A stretch of 64,000 nt of DNA from UKL13-2 sp038321965 (GCA_038321965.1 JBBQFL010000005.1:1-64000), one strand, 5' to 3'; positions 26,229 to 34,733 are shown, counted from the first letter of the stretch. Made by a program: numbers and translations. The notes: generated from the letters alone by a model not told the origin.

Positions 26229-27512
26229 ATGTCAACAAACAATCTATCCGCCCTCAACCCCGGTGTCGCAAAGCGCGAAGTATTCGGCTGGGCGATGTAC
26301 GACTTCGCCAACTCCGGCTATACGACAGTCGTGCTGACCGCAGTATTTAACGCCTACTTTGTGTCCGAAATTGCCGGAAAAGCCGAATGGGCGACATTCG
26401 CCTGGACGGCGACCCTGGCGATCTCGTATATCGCCGTGATGATCGCAGGTCCGATTGTCGGCGCGTATGCCGACGCGCACGCTGCCAAGAAGCGCGTCCT
26501 TTTTGTGGCGACCATGGGTTGCGTTGCCTCCACTGCAGCACTTTATTTCTCCGGCCCAGGCACGATCATCTGGGCGATGGTGTTCATCATCCTGTCCAAT
26601 TTTTGCTATGCCATCGGCGAGAACATCACCGCCGCGTTTCTGCCGGAACTGGCGCGACCAGAAGCGCTGGGCAAGGTTTCGGGCTGGGGCTGGAGCTGGG
26701 GCTATGTCGGTGGCCTCGTTGCGCTGGGGGGATGTCTCGCCTGGATCATGACCGCTGAAGGACGCGGCCAGACCACGCAAGAAGCAGTGCCGATGACCAA
26801 TTTGATCACGGCGGCGATCTACCTTGCCGGCGCGAGTCTGACGTTTCTGTGGCTGAAGGAGCGTGCGGTGCCGACGCCGGTTGCGGATATTGCGGCGCAT
26901 ACATTTTCTCGCCTGCTGACGACGGTGCGGGAAGCAGCGAAGTTCCGCGACCTGGCTTACGTGTTTTTGTGTGGTACCTGCTACCAGGCGGGTGTGTCGA
27001 CAGTCATTACCCTCGCGGCGATTTACGCCCAGGAAGTGATGGGATTCACGACGACCGATACGCTCATGCTGGTGCTGGTCGTCAACATAACGGCCTGCGT
27101 GGGTGCGCTTGGCTTTGGCTATGTTCAGGATGTGATTGGCAAGAAACGCGCGCTAGCCATAACCCTGATAGGCTGGCTTTTCATGGTCGGATTTGCGTGG
27201 ATCGCGGTGACCAAACCGCTATTCTGGGTGGCGGCGAATCTGGCCGGCATTTGCATGGGTTCCAGCCAGTCGGCGGGCCGTGCGCTGGTCGCCTATTTTT
27301 CACCGGTGGATCGCGCGGCAGAATTCTTCGGGCTATGGGGCGTCGCGACGCGCCTGTCCGCCGTGCTGGGACCGTTGACCTACGGCGCGGTATCCTGGAT
27401 CAGCGGCGGAAATCACCGCATGGCAATGTTGATCACTGGGGTATTTTTCATTGCTGCGCTGGTCGTGCTGGTGCGAGTCGATGAACGTCGCGGGCGGGCG
27501 GTGGTGGCGTAG
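26229..27512 (+). CDS. MFS transporter, Atg22/UMF1 type
   Basis: The 427-residue inner-membrane protein shows about 12 hydrophobic segments and the family signature FGWAMYDFANSGYTTVV near its start. Loops GAYADAHAAKKRVLF and DVIGKKRALAI are MFS loop 2-3 and 8-9 motifs. Yeast Atg22 exports amino acids from the vacuole; bacterial UMF1 substrates are mostly unknown. The ATG at 26229 (MSTNN) is chosen over a frame start at 26172, which would overlap the divergent hydrolase promoter region. Confidence 0.85.
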   Translation: MSTNNLSALNPGVAKREVFGWAMYDFANSGYTTVVLTAVFNAYFVSEIAGKAEWATFAWTATLAISYIAVMIAGPIVGAYADAHAAKKRVLFVATMGCVASTAALYFSGPGTIIWAMVFIILSNFCYAIGENITAAFLPELARPEALGKVSGWGWSWGYVGGLVALGGCLAWIMTAEGRGQTTQEAVPMTNLITAAIYLAGASLTFLWLKERAVPTPVADIAAHTFSRLLTTVREAAKFRDLAYVFLCGTCYQAGVSTVITLAAIYAQEVMGFTTTDTLMLVLVVNITACVGALGFGYVQDVIGKKRALAITLIGWLFMVGFAWIAVTKPLFWVAANLAGICMGSSQSAGRALVAYFSPVDRAAEFFGLWGVATRLSAVLGPLTYGAVSWISGGNHRMAMLITGVFFIAALVVLVRVDERRGRAVVA

Positions 27513-27663
27513 AGACAAATTCAACGATTTTTCACTCGGCGCCATGGCCGAGACCGGAATTGTATGTAGCGCAGTGTTAAACACCAGTACAGTCAAGCAG
27601 CAAACGAAACTAGAACTCGTAGGCAACGACGGAAATTCACCTGCTTGATGCATCAAGTAACTT

Positions 27664-28019
27664 TCAGTTGCAAGCATCAACGAAGAATTGCAAATTCCGC
27701 CCACGAATACCTTGAGCAGGAATTACATTTGCGCTGATGATCCAAACTTGTTTTCCGTCTAACACTGTAATCATCTTGGAGACGTACTCAGCGCCATTTG
27801 GTTCGTTCCAACCAGCGACGCTTTCAGGCGGGATTGTCGTAAAAATTTACCTGAGACAACACGTTGCGGGCTATCGATGTCCTGCCCAAACTGGTCTTGC
27901 CTCGCAATTTGTAGAGCTTCTTCCAACGACATTTGACATTGGGTCGCGGATGATACGCTCGGCAATACGCACACGCCAGTGCATATCCAAATAACTGATC
28001 CCCAGAAGCACGGACTCAT
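27664..28019 (-). pseudogene. frameshifted small exported protein downstream of brnA
   Basis: Translation from the ATG at 28019, after GTGAGG at good spacing, gives a signal-peptide-like N-terminus (MSPCFWGSVIWICTGVCVLP, then SVSSATQC) and MSLEEALQIARQ. The frame continues to SGK at residue 58. There the minus-strand DNA reads AAATTTTTACG; in the original frame it runs on to a stop at 27771. In the -1 frame from the same point, about 60 protein-like codons follow (IFTTIPPESVAGWNEPNG...VWIISANVIPAQGI...) to a stop at 27664. Joined, they make a plausible 118-residue periplasmic protein. A one-base indel in the T5/A5 run at 27841-27845, a sequencing error, or -1 slippage on ATTTTTA would all explain it. 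Function is not recognised. Confidence 0.55.
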
Positions 28020-28041
28020 TTGTGGTACCTCACAGTTCGAG

Positions 28042-28344
28042 CTATCGGGCGGCACGCTTTTGCGCCGTCCCTGCTGAGCGAGTTGTTAGCGGCTTCTGAG
28101 GCACAGGCAACACCTCTCGAAGTATTTGACGAAGCGACATCTCGGTGATCGGGCGACCTGTTCCAGAAAGAAATTGCTTCAACGCCTCGTTCATCATCGT
28201 TTGATAGCCAACGCCAGCGGTCTCTGCCTTGGCGCGAAACGCATCAATAACAGCGTTATCAATAAAGATTGAGATGCGTGTCTTACCTTTGTTTGGAATG
28301 AGCGCTTTCCGCTCTGCCTTTGAAAAATCGTATTCAGCTCGCAT
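28042..28344 (-). CDS. brnA: BrnA-family antitoxin
   Basis: BrnA is the ribbon-helix-helix antitoxin that neutralises the BrnT ribonuclease and represses its own operon. The 100-residue protein starts MRAEYDFSKAERK and carries KTRISIFIDNAVIDAFRAKAE followed by GVGYQTMMNEALKQFL, the family pattern. A longer than usual basic tail follows (SAGTAQKRAAR). Its start overlaps the end of brnT by 11 bases, the usual toxin-first order. Confidence 0.85.
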   Translation of the reverse strand: MRAEYDFSKAERKALIPNKGKTRISIFIDNAVIDAFRAKAETAGVGYQTMMNEALKQFLSGTGRPITEMSLRQILREVLPVPQKPLTTRSAGTAQKRAAR

Positions 28345-28600
28345 ATGCTTTCACCTCTCGTCGTGTAGCCTGTCGCGCAGAAATGAGACGAATATCATTG
28401 CCACGTGACGCGTAGATGACAACCAGAACCTGACCAGCGCTTCCGAGTCCCAGCGCGACAAATCTTTCCTCGCTCTCAGAGTCTGGGTCCGCTTGGTGCG
28501 CAGCAAGCGGATCGGCAAACACTCCTTCAGCATCGGCAAATGACACACCATGCTTCTTGTGGTTTGCTGCTGCCTTGGTCGCATCAAATTGAAACCGCAT
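28334..28600 (-). CDS. brnT: BrnT-family ribonuclease toxin
   Basis: BrnT is an mRNA-cleaving toxin with a RelE-like fold. The 88-residue protein shows the family pattern: FDATKAAANHKKHGVSFADA, VFADPLAA, SEERFVALG, VLVVIYASRG and IRLISARQATRREVKAY. All conserved basic and aromatic positions that I can recall are present, so the toxin looks intact. There is no clear ribosome-binding site before the ATG at 28600, which suggests weak or leaderless translation, as would suit a toxin. Confidence 0.88.
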   Translation of the reverse strand: MRFQFDATKAAANHKKHGVSFADAEGVFADPLAAHQADPDSESEERFVALGLGSAGQVLVVIYASRGNDIRLISARQATRREVKAYAS

Positions 28601-28630
28601 AAAACATTGTATATATTAAGTATGTATGTG
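28601..28630 (-). promoter_or_regulatory. candidate brnTA promoter/operator
   Basis: Directly upstream of brnT the minus strand reads TACATACTTAATATATACAA, a sharp AT-rich interval in GC-rich DNA. It contains several -10-like hexamers (TATACA, TACTTA) and imperfect dyad symmetry between TACATA and TATACA. BrnA proteins repress their own promoters, so this is the expected operator site. The precise elements are not resolved. Confidence 0.35.
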
Positions 28631-28731
28631 GCAAATGCTACGCTGCAAGATACAGCTAAGCGCGGCGCTACCGAGAAAACTTCATTCAAGTTAGCCGACA
28701 AACTCAACGTGGATCGTGTTCGCTGTTTCAT

Positions 28732-29715
28732 TCACCGCGGCAACGCCATCCCGCGCAATCGCATCGCGTCCCTTACCCGATTCGGATAGTCACTGATAAT
28801 GCCATCCACCTTCCAGTCGAGCATGCGCTCAATGTCCCGCGGTTGATTCACGGTCCATACGACGACCTTCAAGCCGAGTTCTTGCGCGTCCTTCACTTTC
28901 GACCGATCGACATCGGCGAAATGAGGCGACCAGATGGTGCCGCCGGCCGCCTTCACCATGCGCGCTACCGAGCCTCCGTATTCCCGCACGTTCAGCCCGG
29001 CCGTCCACGCTGAACCTTCGCGGCCATCGGCATTGATGGTGTCGAGAAACTTCTGCTGCGCTGTGAGGTAGACCGTAGGAATTTCTGGCGCGCGTTGCTG
29101 AGTAATCTTGAGCGTGCGCCAGTCAAAGCTCTGGATGGTGACTCGCGAACGCATATTTTCCTGCGTGATCACCTTTAGCAACGCATCCACAAGCGCTTCC
29201 GGGCCTGGCGTAGTGTCGCGTTCAAACGGCGAGAGCTTGGTTTCGATGTTGAAGCGCACCCTTTCGTTGCCGGATTTCCTCACGAGCGCAAACAGATCTG
29301 CCAACCTCGGAATGCGTGTGCCGTCGACCGGCTGCTGCTCGGGATGGCGCTCTGCATACTTGGTGCCGGGTTTGATACGTCCCACGTCGTAGCGCTGCAA
29401 CTCCTCATAGTTAAGAGAAAAAATCGAAGGCCCTTTATTGACGGGAACTTCCAGCCATTTTCCGTCCGGAAGGCGCACCAGGTCTGGATTTAGCGTGGAA
29501 TCGTGCGCGATCACCACAACGCCGTCTTTGGTGATGTTGGTATCGAGTTCCAGCGTGGTGACGCCGATTTCCAACGCCTTCGCAAATGCGGGTAGCGTGT
29601 TTTCCGGCATCAGCCCGCGTGTGCCGCGATGGCCCTGCAGGTCAAACGTCGAGGCGCAACCCCCGAGCAAACTGGTGGCCAGCAAGACTGAAACGAGCGT
29701 ATTCGCAGAACGCAT
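28732..29715 (-). CDS. lipoprotein glycerophosphodiester phosphodiesterase
   Basis: The enzyme hydrolyses glycerophosphodiesters to glycerol 3-phosphate and an alcohol. The 327-residue protein has a lipoprotein signal with lipobox LLGGC, so it is likely membrane-anchored in the periplasm. Catalytic motifs are QGHRGTRGLMPENT (His, Arg and Glu), LELDTNITKDGVVVIAHD, and NIETK. The C-terminal part contains VVVWTVN and GIISDYPNR, typical of GDPD barrels. The ATG at 29715 fits GGAG 5 bases upstream; the GTG two codons earlier does not. It diverges from glnS. Confidence 0.88.
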   Translation of the reverse strand: MRSANTLVSVLLATSLLGGCASTFDLQGHRGTRGLMPENTLPAFAKALEIGVTTLELDTNITKDGVVVIAHDSTLNPDLVRLPDGKWLEVPVNKGPSIFSLNYEELQRYDVGRIKPGTKYAERHPEQQPVDGTRIPRLADLFALVRKSGNERVRFNIETKLSPFERDTTPGPEALVDALLKVITQENMRSRVTIQSFDWRTLKITQQRAPEIPTVYLTAQQKFLDTINADGREGSAWTAGLNVREYGGSVARMVKAAGGTIWSPHFADVDRSKVKDAQELGLKVVVWTVNQPRDIERMLDWKVDGIISDYPNRVRDAMRLRGMALPR

Positions 29716-29769
29716 TGCCACTCCGCCTATGAGAAAATTGAGGACTCGCCAATCTTATCAAAGCAGTCC

Positions 29770-31575
29770 ATGTCCAACGGCAACGAAACCAGCAAAACAT
29801 CTGCCTCTGCAGCACCGGCGACCAATTTCATCCGCAATATCGTCGCTGCCGATCTGGCCGGCAACAAATTCGCCACGCGCATGTGGTCAGGCAAACCTGG
29901 CCTGGCGAGCGATCACGCCAATGGCCAGCATGACGCTGCCAGCATCCGCACGCGCTTTCCACCCGAACCGAATGGTTACCTGCACATCGGCCACGCTAAA
30001 TCGATCTGCCTCAATTTCGGGCTGGCACGCGACTACGGTGGCCGTTGCCATCTGCGCTTTGATGACACCAACCCCGCCAAAGAAGAGCAGGAATTCGTCG
30101 ACGCCATTCTCGACAGCGTGCACTGGCTGGGCTTTGATTATGAGAAAGAAGGCGAGAGCAATCTGTATTTCGCGTCCGACTATTTCGACTGGATGGTTGA
30201 ATTCGCCGAACGCCTGATCGAAAAGGGCCAAGCTTACGTTGACAGCCTCACCGCTGAGGAAATGCGCGAGTACCGCGGCACGCTCACCGAAAAGGGCAAG
30301 GATTCACCGTTCCGCAATCGAACTGTCGCAGAAAACCTCGCCCTATTTCGCGAAATGCGTGAAGGCAAACACGCCGATGGGGCACACGTATTGCGCGCGA
30401 AAATCGACATGCAGTCGCCCAATATCAATTTGCGCGACCCGGCGATGTACCGCATCAAGCGAGCCCATCACCATCGCACTGGCGACAAGTGGTGTATTTA
30501 CCCGCTCTACAGCTACGCCCATCCACTGGAGGATGCGCTGGAGCAGATTACCCACTCGATCTGCACGCTCGAATTCGAGGATCAGCGACCTTATTACGAC
30601 TGGCTGTTGGAGCATGTTCGTGACGCCGGTTTTCTGGCCGATCCTCTGCCCCGGCAAGTTGAGTTCTCGCGACTGAACCTGACCTATATCGTTCTGAGCA
30701 AGCGCTATCTGAATCAACTCGTCTCGGAGAAATACGTGGACGGCTGGGACGACCCACGCCTTCCCACCATCGCCGGAGCGCGCCGTCGCGGCTACACGCC
30801 GGAAGGCATCCGACTGATGATGGAACGCAGTGGCGTTTCGAAGGCCGATAGCTGGATCGATTACAGCCTGCTCGAAGATAGCATGCGCGAACACCTCAAT
30901 GACGTAGCGCCGCGCCGTACTGCCGTATTGGACCCGCTCAAGCTAGTGATTACCAATTACCCTGCAGGTCAGTCTGAGATATGCCTGGCGCCGAATCATC
31001 CGCAAAAGCCGGAACTTGGCAAACGCGAGGTTCCGTTTTCGGGCGAGTTGTGGATAGAGCGTGAGGACTTTCAGGAAACGCCGCAGAAAGGTTTCTTCCG
31101 GCTATATCCGCCGATCAATGATCAACCCGGCAATAAGGTGCGGCTGCGCTACGGCTTCGTGATTCAGTGCACCGGGTTCGAGATAGATGCAAGCGGCAAA
31201 ATTACGCAAGTGAACGCTGAATATTTCGCCGACAGCAAATCTGGCACGCCGGGCAGCGATAACTACAAGGTTAAAGGCAATATCCACTGGGTGTGCGCCA
31301 AGGGTGCCTATGCGGCTGAGGTACGGCTATATGATCGCTTGTTCAAAACGCCCTACCCGGGACGCGAGAGCGGCAACTATCTGGACGACCTGAACCCGGG
31401 CTCAAAGCGAACCATCACCGCTTACCTCGAGAAATCGCTCAAGGACGCCAAGCCCGAAGACCGCTTTCAATTTGAGCGCCACGGCTACTTCGTCGCTGAT
31501 CTTGTTGACTCCTTGCCAGACGTGCCCAAATTCAATCGTGCCGTTACACTGAAAGATTCCTGGACGGCAAAGTGA
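29770..31575 (+). CDS. glnS: glutaminyl-tRNA synthetase
   Basis: GlnRS charges tRNA-Gln with glutamine. The 601-residue protein has the class I signature RFPPEPNGYLHIGHAKS with HIGH at 72-75, the following RFDDTNPAKEEQEFVD, and a KMSKS-equivalent VLSKR after RLNLTYI. The C-terminal anticodon-binding beta-barrels (about 360-600) include GELWIEREDF and LRYGFVIQCTGFE. The N-terminus is about 20 residues longer than in E. coli and rich in Ser, Ala and Thr. A hairpin with a T-run lies 42 bases after the stop. Confidence 0.95.
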   Translation: MSNGNETSKTSASAAPATNFIRNIVAADLAGNKFATRMWSGKPGLASDHANGQHDAASIRTRFPPEPNGYLHIGHAKSICLNFGLARDYGGRCHLRFDDTNPAKEEQEFVDAILDSVHWLGFDYEKEGESNLYFASDYFDWMVEFAERLIEKGQAYVDSLTAEEMREYRGTLTEKGKDSPFRNRTVAENLALFREMREGKHADGAHVLRAKIDMQSPNINLRDPAMYRIKRAHHHRTGDKWCIYPLYSYAHPLEDALEQITHSICTLEFEDQRPYYDWLLEHVRDAGFLADPLPRQVEFSRLNLTYIVLSKRYLNQLVSEKYVDGWDDPRLPTIAGARRRGYTPEGIRLMMERSGVSKADSWIDYSLLEDSMREHLNDVAPRRTAVLDPLKLVITNYPAGQSEICLAPNHPQKPELGKREVPFSGELWIEREDFQETPQKGFFRLYPPINDQPGNKVRLRYGFVIQCTGFEIDASGKITQVNAEYFADSKSGTPGSDNYKVKGNIHWVCAKGAYAAEVRLYDRLFKTPYPGRESGNYLDDLNPGSKRTITAYLEKSLKDAKPEDRFQFERHGYFVADLVDSLPDVPKFNRAVTLKDSWTAK

Positions 31576-31617
31576 TTGCGCGACCCTGACACGCACAGAA
31601 TATTCTTCCAACCCACT

Positions 31618-31651
31618 GAAGCATGGATACCGTGCGGCGGTGCTTCTTTTT
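31618..31651 (+). terminator. candidate intrinsic terminator of glnS
   Basis: GAAGC (31618-31622) pairs with GCTTC (31642-31646), and an inner ACCG pairs with CGGT. A run of five T follows at 31647-31651. The left side has a small bulge, so the stem is imperfect, but position and T-run suit glnS. Confidence 0.55.
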
Positions 31652-31668
31652 AGAAAGCCGCGACATCC

Positions 31669-32199
31669 ATGAGCTACGCCATATGTATTTGGGACCCCGC
31701 CAGACATCCACCAATGCCCGCAACCGAAAAGGAAGCGGCAGCGACCATGGAGCGTTTGAGTGAACTGAGCGACCCCTGGAATTCCACACTCGCAGAATTC
31801 GGCAGCCTGCTGGTGCAGCGCTATGAAGCTGAGCCTGCCGAAAAGCGGCCCGCAGGCGGCATGAAAGCCTTCTATGGCAGCGACCCGCGAAAAACTGCAG
31901 CCGAGTGCAAATCAGCCGTTTACCGTATGTCACTGCCGGATGACGACAGCACGCGGCAAATTTCCTACGCTGTGAAAGCAGCGGCATCTTTGGGCCTGAT
32001 CGTGTACGACGACGAGATCGGCATTTGCTTCTTGCCCGACGGAAAAATCCTGCCGGAGGATTCGCGTGAAATGTGGGAATTCTCTCTTGCCGAAATGAAT
32101 GCGGTACCCGATCCCAACGAAAAGAAAGGCGACGGCAGGCCATTCTGGGCAAGGATTTTGAGCGATTTGTTTGATGCCATGACTAGCGGGCGGCGCTGA
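31669..32199 (+). CDS. hypothetical cytoplasmic protein
   Basis: I do not recognise this 176-residue protein. It begins MSYAICIWDPARHPPMPATE, has no signal or membrane segment, and is rich in acidic and Ala residues. A middle helix (TRQISYAVKAAASLGLIVYDDE) precedes GICFLPDGKILPED. Codon use matches the neighbours, so it is probably a real gene. It starts just after the glnS terminator hairpin, and no partner gene gives a clue. Confidence 0.6.
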   Translation: MSYAICIWDPARHPPMPATEKEAAATMERLSELSDPWNSTLAEFGSLLVQRYEAEPAEKRPAGGMKAFYGSDPRKTAAECKSAVYRMSLPDDDSTRQISYAVKAAASLGLIVYDDEIGICFLPDGKILPEDSREMWEFSLAEMNAVPDPNEKKGDGRPFWARILSDLFDAMTSGRR

Positions 32200-32228
32200 T
32201 CCAAAATGCTGTCACCCGGGTTGTGCCA

Positions 32229-32345
32229 TCACGCAATGTGATTAAACGCCTCGGTCATCGCAAAGCCAGCCCAGGCCACCATCCACACCAGCGCGACAGC
32301 GAGTGCGACTTCTTGTTTTTTCAAAAATTGGAAGAATTTTTTCAT
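32229..32345 (-). CDS. 38-residue single-span membrane peptide
   Basis: A short gene encodes MKKFFQFLKKQ, then a hydrophobic span of about 17 residues (VALAVALVWMVAWAGFA), then MTEAFNHIA. The charge layout predicts an inner-membrane peptide with the N-terminus inside. AAGGAG sits 6 bases before the ATG, one of the best ribosome-binding sites in this region. The same frame opens to an ATG at 32483, but the extra 46 residues do not look like a domain, so the short form is preferred. It diverges from the LysR regulator gene, whose product may control it. Function is unknown. Confidence 0.6.
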   Translation of the reverse strand: MKKFFQFLKKQEVALAVALVWMVAWAGFAMTEAFNHIA

Positions 32346-32351
32346 GATCTG

Positions 32352-32357
32352 CTCCTT
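32352..32357 (-). promoter_or_regulatory. ribosome-binding site for the 38-residue peptide
   Basis: AAGGAG on the minus strand, 6 bases before the ATG at 32345, decides the short start for this small gene. Confidence 0.65.
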
Positions 32358-32523
32358 GGGAAAGTTCGAGCGAAGCTGCTGCGTGACTTCGTCATTCGTT
32401 GAACCGGTACCACCCTCGCAGCGCGCCAGCCAATCGCTGGACACCAGGGTTGTTTTTCCGCACTTGTCTGTTGAACCATTCATTGCATTCCCGCAGTTGC
32501 GTTTGGAATGAACGAACTATATG

Positions 32524-32539
32524 ATTGCATCAATGCAAT
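32524..32539. promoter_or_regulatory. candidate LysR-type operator
   Basis: ATTGCAT-CA-ATGCAAT is a perfect 7+7 inverted repeat in the divergent region between the membrane peptide and lysR-type genes. It contains T-N11-A, the minimal LysR binding pattern. Its centre lies 28 bases before the regulator's start codon, suiting autoregulation. Confidence 0.5.
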
Positions 32540-32559
32540 GAAAATAGGCGTATCCGCAA

Positions 32560-33447
32560 ATGATGAATGCATCCACGCAATATCAACTCACGGCCAGCGA
32601 CCTTGAAGTCCTGCTGGCACTTGCACGTGGCGGTAACCTCGCCGAAGCCGGCAAACGGCTAGCGGCGAATGCGTCTACGGTGTTTCGCACCGTGCAGCGA
32701 ATCGAAAAGCAACTGGGACAAACGCTCTTTACGCGTTCTCGATCCGGCTATCTGGCAAACGACATGGCGCTGAGCATCGTGGCGCACGCGGAAAAAATTG
32801 AAACCGAACTCGATGCCGCCCGCGCCGCATCGCAGACAAGCCAGGAAGAAGTCACAGGTATCGTCCGGTTAACGACCACCGACTCAATCTTGCAGGGCAT
32901 GGTCATCCCCAGACTCGGCGAACTCGCGGTGCAGCATCCGCAATTGCAACTGGAGCTGTTGGCCTCCAATGAAGTCGCCAATCTCTCCAAGCGCGACGCC
33001 GACATCGCCATTCGAGGAACATCTAAGCCGCCTGAACACCTGGTTGGCCATCACCTTGGGCGCGCGCCGTTTGCCCTGTACGTCTCCAAGGCGCTATACG
33101 AAGCCAGAGGCCGGGAAAAAGACCCCAGCGCCTACGACTGGCTCGTCCTCGACGACACCATGCACGATCACCCTGCCCTCAGGTGGCGCAAAAAAAACTA
33201 TCCCAAAGTGGTCCCGCGCTATTACCTTGGCAGCCTGGTCGCACTGGGCGAAGCCGTGCGCTGTGGTTTGGGCGTCGGCATGATGTCAACCTTCAAAGCA
33301 AAGAATGACCCTCGCCTCCAGGCACTGACACCGGTACAGGACGATTGCGGTATCGACATCTGGATACTCGCGCACCCCGAGTCGCGGCATCTGCGGCGCA
33401 TCGCGACTGTTTACACGTATTTTTCAAAGGTGTTGCGGTTTGGGTGA
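32560..33447 (+). CDS. LysR-family transcriptional regulator
   Basis: The 295-residue protein has an N-terminal winged helix-turn-helix (about 10-70: LEVLLALARGGNLAEAGKRLAANASTVFRTVQRIEKQLGQTLF broken over the helices) and a C-terminal effector domain with VRLTTTDSILQGMVIPRLG and DADIAIRG. Its target is most simply the divergent small gene and itself. Two ATG codons in tandem begin the frame; which is used does not matter. The inducer is unknown. Confidence 0.88.
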   Translation: MMNASTQYQLTASDLEVLLALARGGNLAEAGKRLAANASTVFRTVQRIEKQLGQTLFTRSRSGYLANDMALSIVAHAEKIETELDAARAASQTSQEEVTGIVRLTTTDSILQGMVIPRLGELAVQHPQLQLELLASNEVANLSKRDADIAIRGTSKPPEHLVGHHLGRAPFALYVSKALYEARGREKDPSAYDWLVLDDTMHDHPALRWRKKNYPKVVPRYYLGSLVALGEAVRCGLGVGMMSTFKAKNDPRLQALTPVQDDCGIDIWILAHPESRHLRRIATVYTYFSKVLRFG

Positions 33448-33452
33448 GGGGT

Positions 33453-33539
33453 ATGGCCGCTATCGAGCTGTTGGATGATTTGCGCGACCGCATCTGGTCG
33501 CACTATGAATTTGCCTTGGCGAAAAAATTTCGTGATTGA
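33453..33539 (+). CDS. possible 28-residue ORF just after lysR-type gene
   Basis: Five bases after the regulator stop, an ATG preceded by GAGGGG opens a frame encoding MAAIELLDDLRDRIWSHYEF and eight more residues. The amphipathic LLDDLRDRIWSHY resembles a short motif seen in some proteobacterial small proteins. It may be a real coupled peptide or the remnant of a longer gene. Confidence 0.28.
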   Translation: MAAIELLDDLRDRIWSHYEFALAKKFRD

Positions 33540-33684
33540 CGATCCGCCGTGCTGACACAATTCAGGGATTGCACATTCAGGGGCCCTCGTGGCCGCTGTT
33601 TCGTTTATCCCGACGCCAAATTCATGTGGCAACTGGGCAGCGCTTACACTCAATGAAAATCTTACAAGATCAGTTACTTACCAA

Positions 33685-34206
33685 ATGGCCGTAATCCCCT
33701 GCACCCTACCAATTGAAACAGCAATTGATCAGACGATGCTCGAACAAGCGTATTTCACCGATTCATATCGTGCTCCTCTGACACACAGCAACGCGAGTGT
33801 CGTAGACATTTTCTTTGCCATTTTCGGCCATCACCCGCCTTGGTTGAAGGCGATCTTGCTGGCCCGGCATCGCGTCGGTGGGTGGTTCGGGCTCAACGCG
33901 GCAGCCACTTCCGAAATATTGGCGCCAGCGAGAGCATCAAGCTACCGCATTGGTGACAATATCGGCCCCTGGCCTGTCTTCCATTTAGGTGACGTTGAGT
34001 TGATTGCAGGCCGAGACGACAAGCATCTTGATTTCAGATTGTCCGTGCTCAAGCGAGGTTCAGATGAAGCCATGTTCGTCACCGTTTCCACAGTATGTCG
34101 TACGCACAATTGGTTTGGTCGGCTTTATCTGTTTGTCATCGTACCGTTTCACAAGTGGGGCGTTCAACGCCTGATGGCTAGAGCTGTACAGGAAGGCCGA
34201 CTATGA
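33685..34206 (+). CDS. DUF2867-family protein
   Basis: The 173-residue protein contains the DUF2867 pattern: AYFTDSYRAPL, then FFAIFGHHPPWLKAILLARHRV, GPWPVFHLGDVELIAGRDDKHLDFRLSV, and a C-terminal hydrophobic stretch RLYLFVIVPFHKWGVQRLM. The family has no firm function. The frame opens to 33589, but the ATG at 33685 removes an unsupported extension; an internal ATG is also possible. The next gene overlaps its stop by 4 bases, so the two are probably made together. Confidence 0.7.
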   Translation: MAVIPCTLPIETAIDQTMLEQAYFTDSYRAPLTHSNASVVDIFFAIFGHHPPWLKAILLARHRVGGWFGLNAAATSEILAPARASSYRIGDNIGPWPVFHLGDVELIAGRDDKHLDFRLSVLKRGSDEAMFVTVSTVCRTHNWFGRLYLFVIVPFHKWGVQRLMARAVQEGRL

Positions 34207-34733
34207 CTACAACATCAATACTACTTTGGATCGCAATTGGTTTGCTAATCGTTTGGCGCATGTACTCGCGGATCCGCCGTTTGATCGGGCGACAGCAATC
34301 TCGCGCATGGCGGCATTGGGGCGCGGCAACTCTCTTTCCGTTGTTGATTGTATTGATCAGTCTCGTTGCGATGGCTTCACCACTTGCGCTCCTGGCACTT
34401 GCGATTGGACTCGCTGGGGGTATTGGCCTTGCAGTGTGGGGATTGCGCATGACGAAGTTCGAGAAGACTGATGCCGGATTTTTCTACACGCCGAACGCGC
34501 ATATCGGCATCGCAATTTCGGTAATATTCATTGCCCGTTTGCTATTCCGGGCAGTGCAATTGATCGCGCTGACGGGTGCAGAGGCGCGTTTGGCCACACA
34601 GGATTTTGGCCGAAGCCCACTTACGTTGATTATCTTTGGGACGATGGCTGGGTACTATGCCTGGTACGCGATCGGGTTGCTACGTTGGCGTGCTTGCGTT
34701 AAGTTGCAGGCGAGAACAGGTATGGCGCAATAG
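34203..34733 (+). CDS. multispan membrane protein, DUF1453/CcdC-like
   Basis: The 176-residue protein has about five hydrophobic spans: residues 5-19, 45-62, 64-80, 98-120 and 140-160. The segment FFYTPNAHIGIAISVIFIARLLFR closely fits the DUF1453 (CcdC-like) family. The start overlaps the DUF2867 stop (ATGA). No function is established; CcdC itself is linked to cytochrome c maturation in Bacillus, but that role should not be assumed here. Confidence 0.7.
   Translation: MTTTSILLWIAIGLLIVWRMYSRIRRLIGRQQSRAWRHWGAATLFPLLIVLISLVAMASPLALLALAIGLAGGIGLAVWGLRMTKFEKTDAGFFYTPNAHIGIAISVIFIARLLFRAVQLIALTGAEARLATQDFGRSPLTLIIFGTMAGYYAWYAIGLLRWRACVKLQARTGMAQ

Noticed and set aside
28550..28789. 79-codon plus-strand frame across the brnT promoter
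   Set aside because: It overlaps brnT and the end of the phosphodiesterase gene in antisense, and has no ribosome-binding site or family match.
32346..32483. 46-residue N-terminal extension of the small membrane peptide
   Set aside because: A short KTTLVSSDWLAR stretch recalls the start of sulfurtransferases, but nothing else matches, and the AAGGAG before the inner ATG is much stronger evidence.
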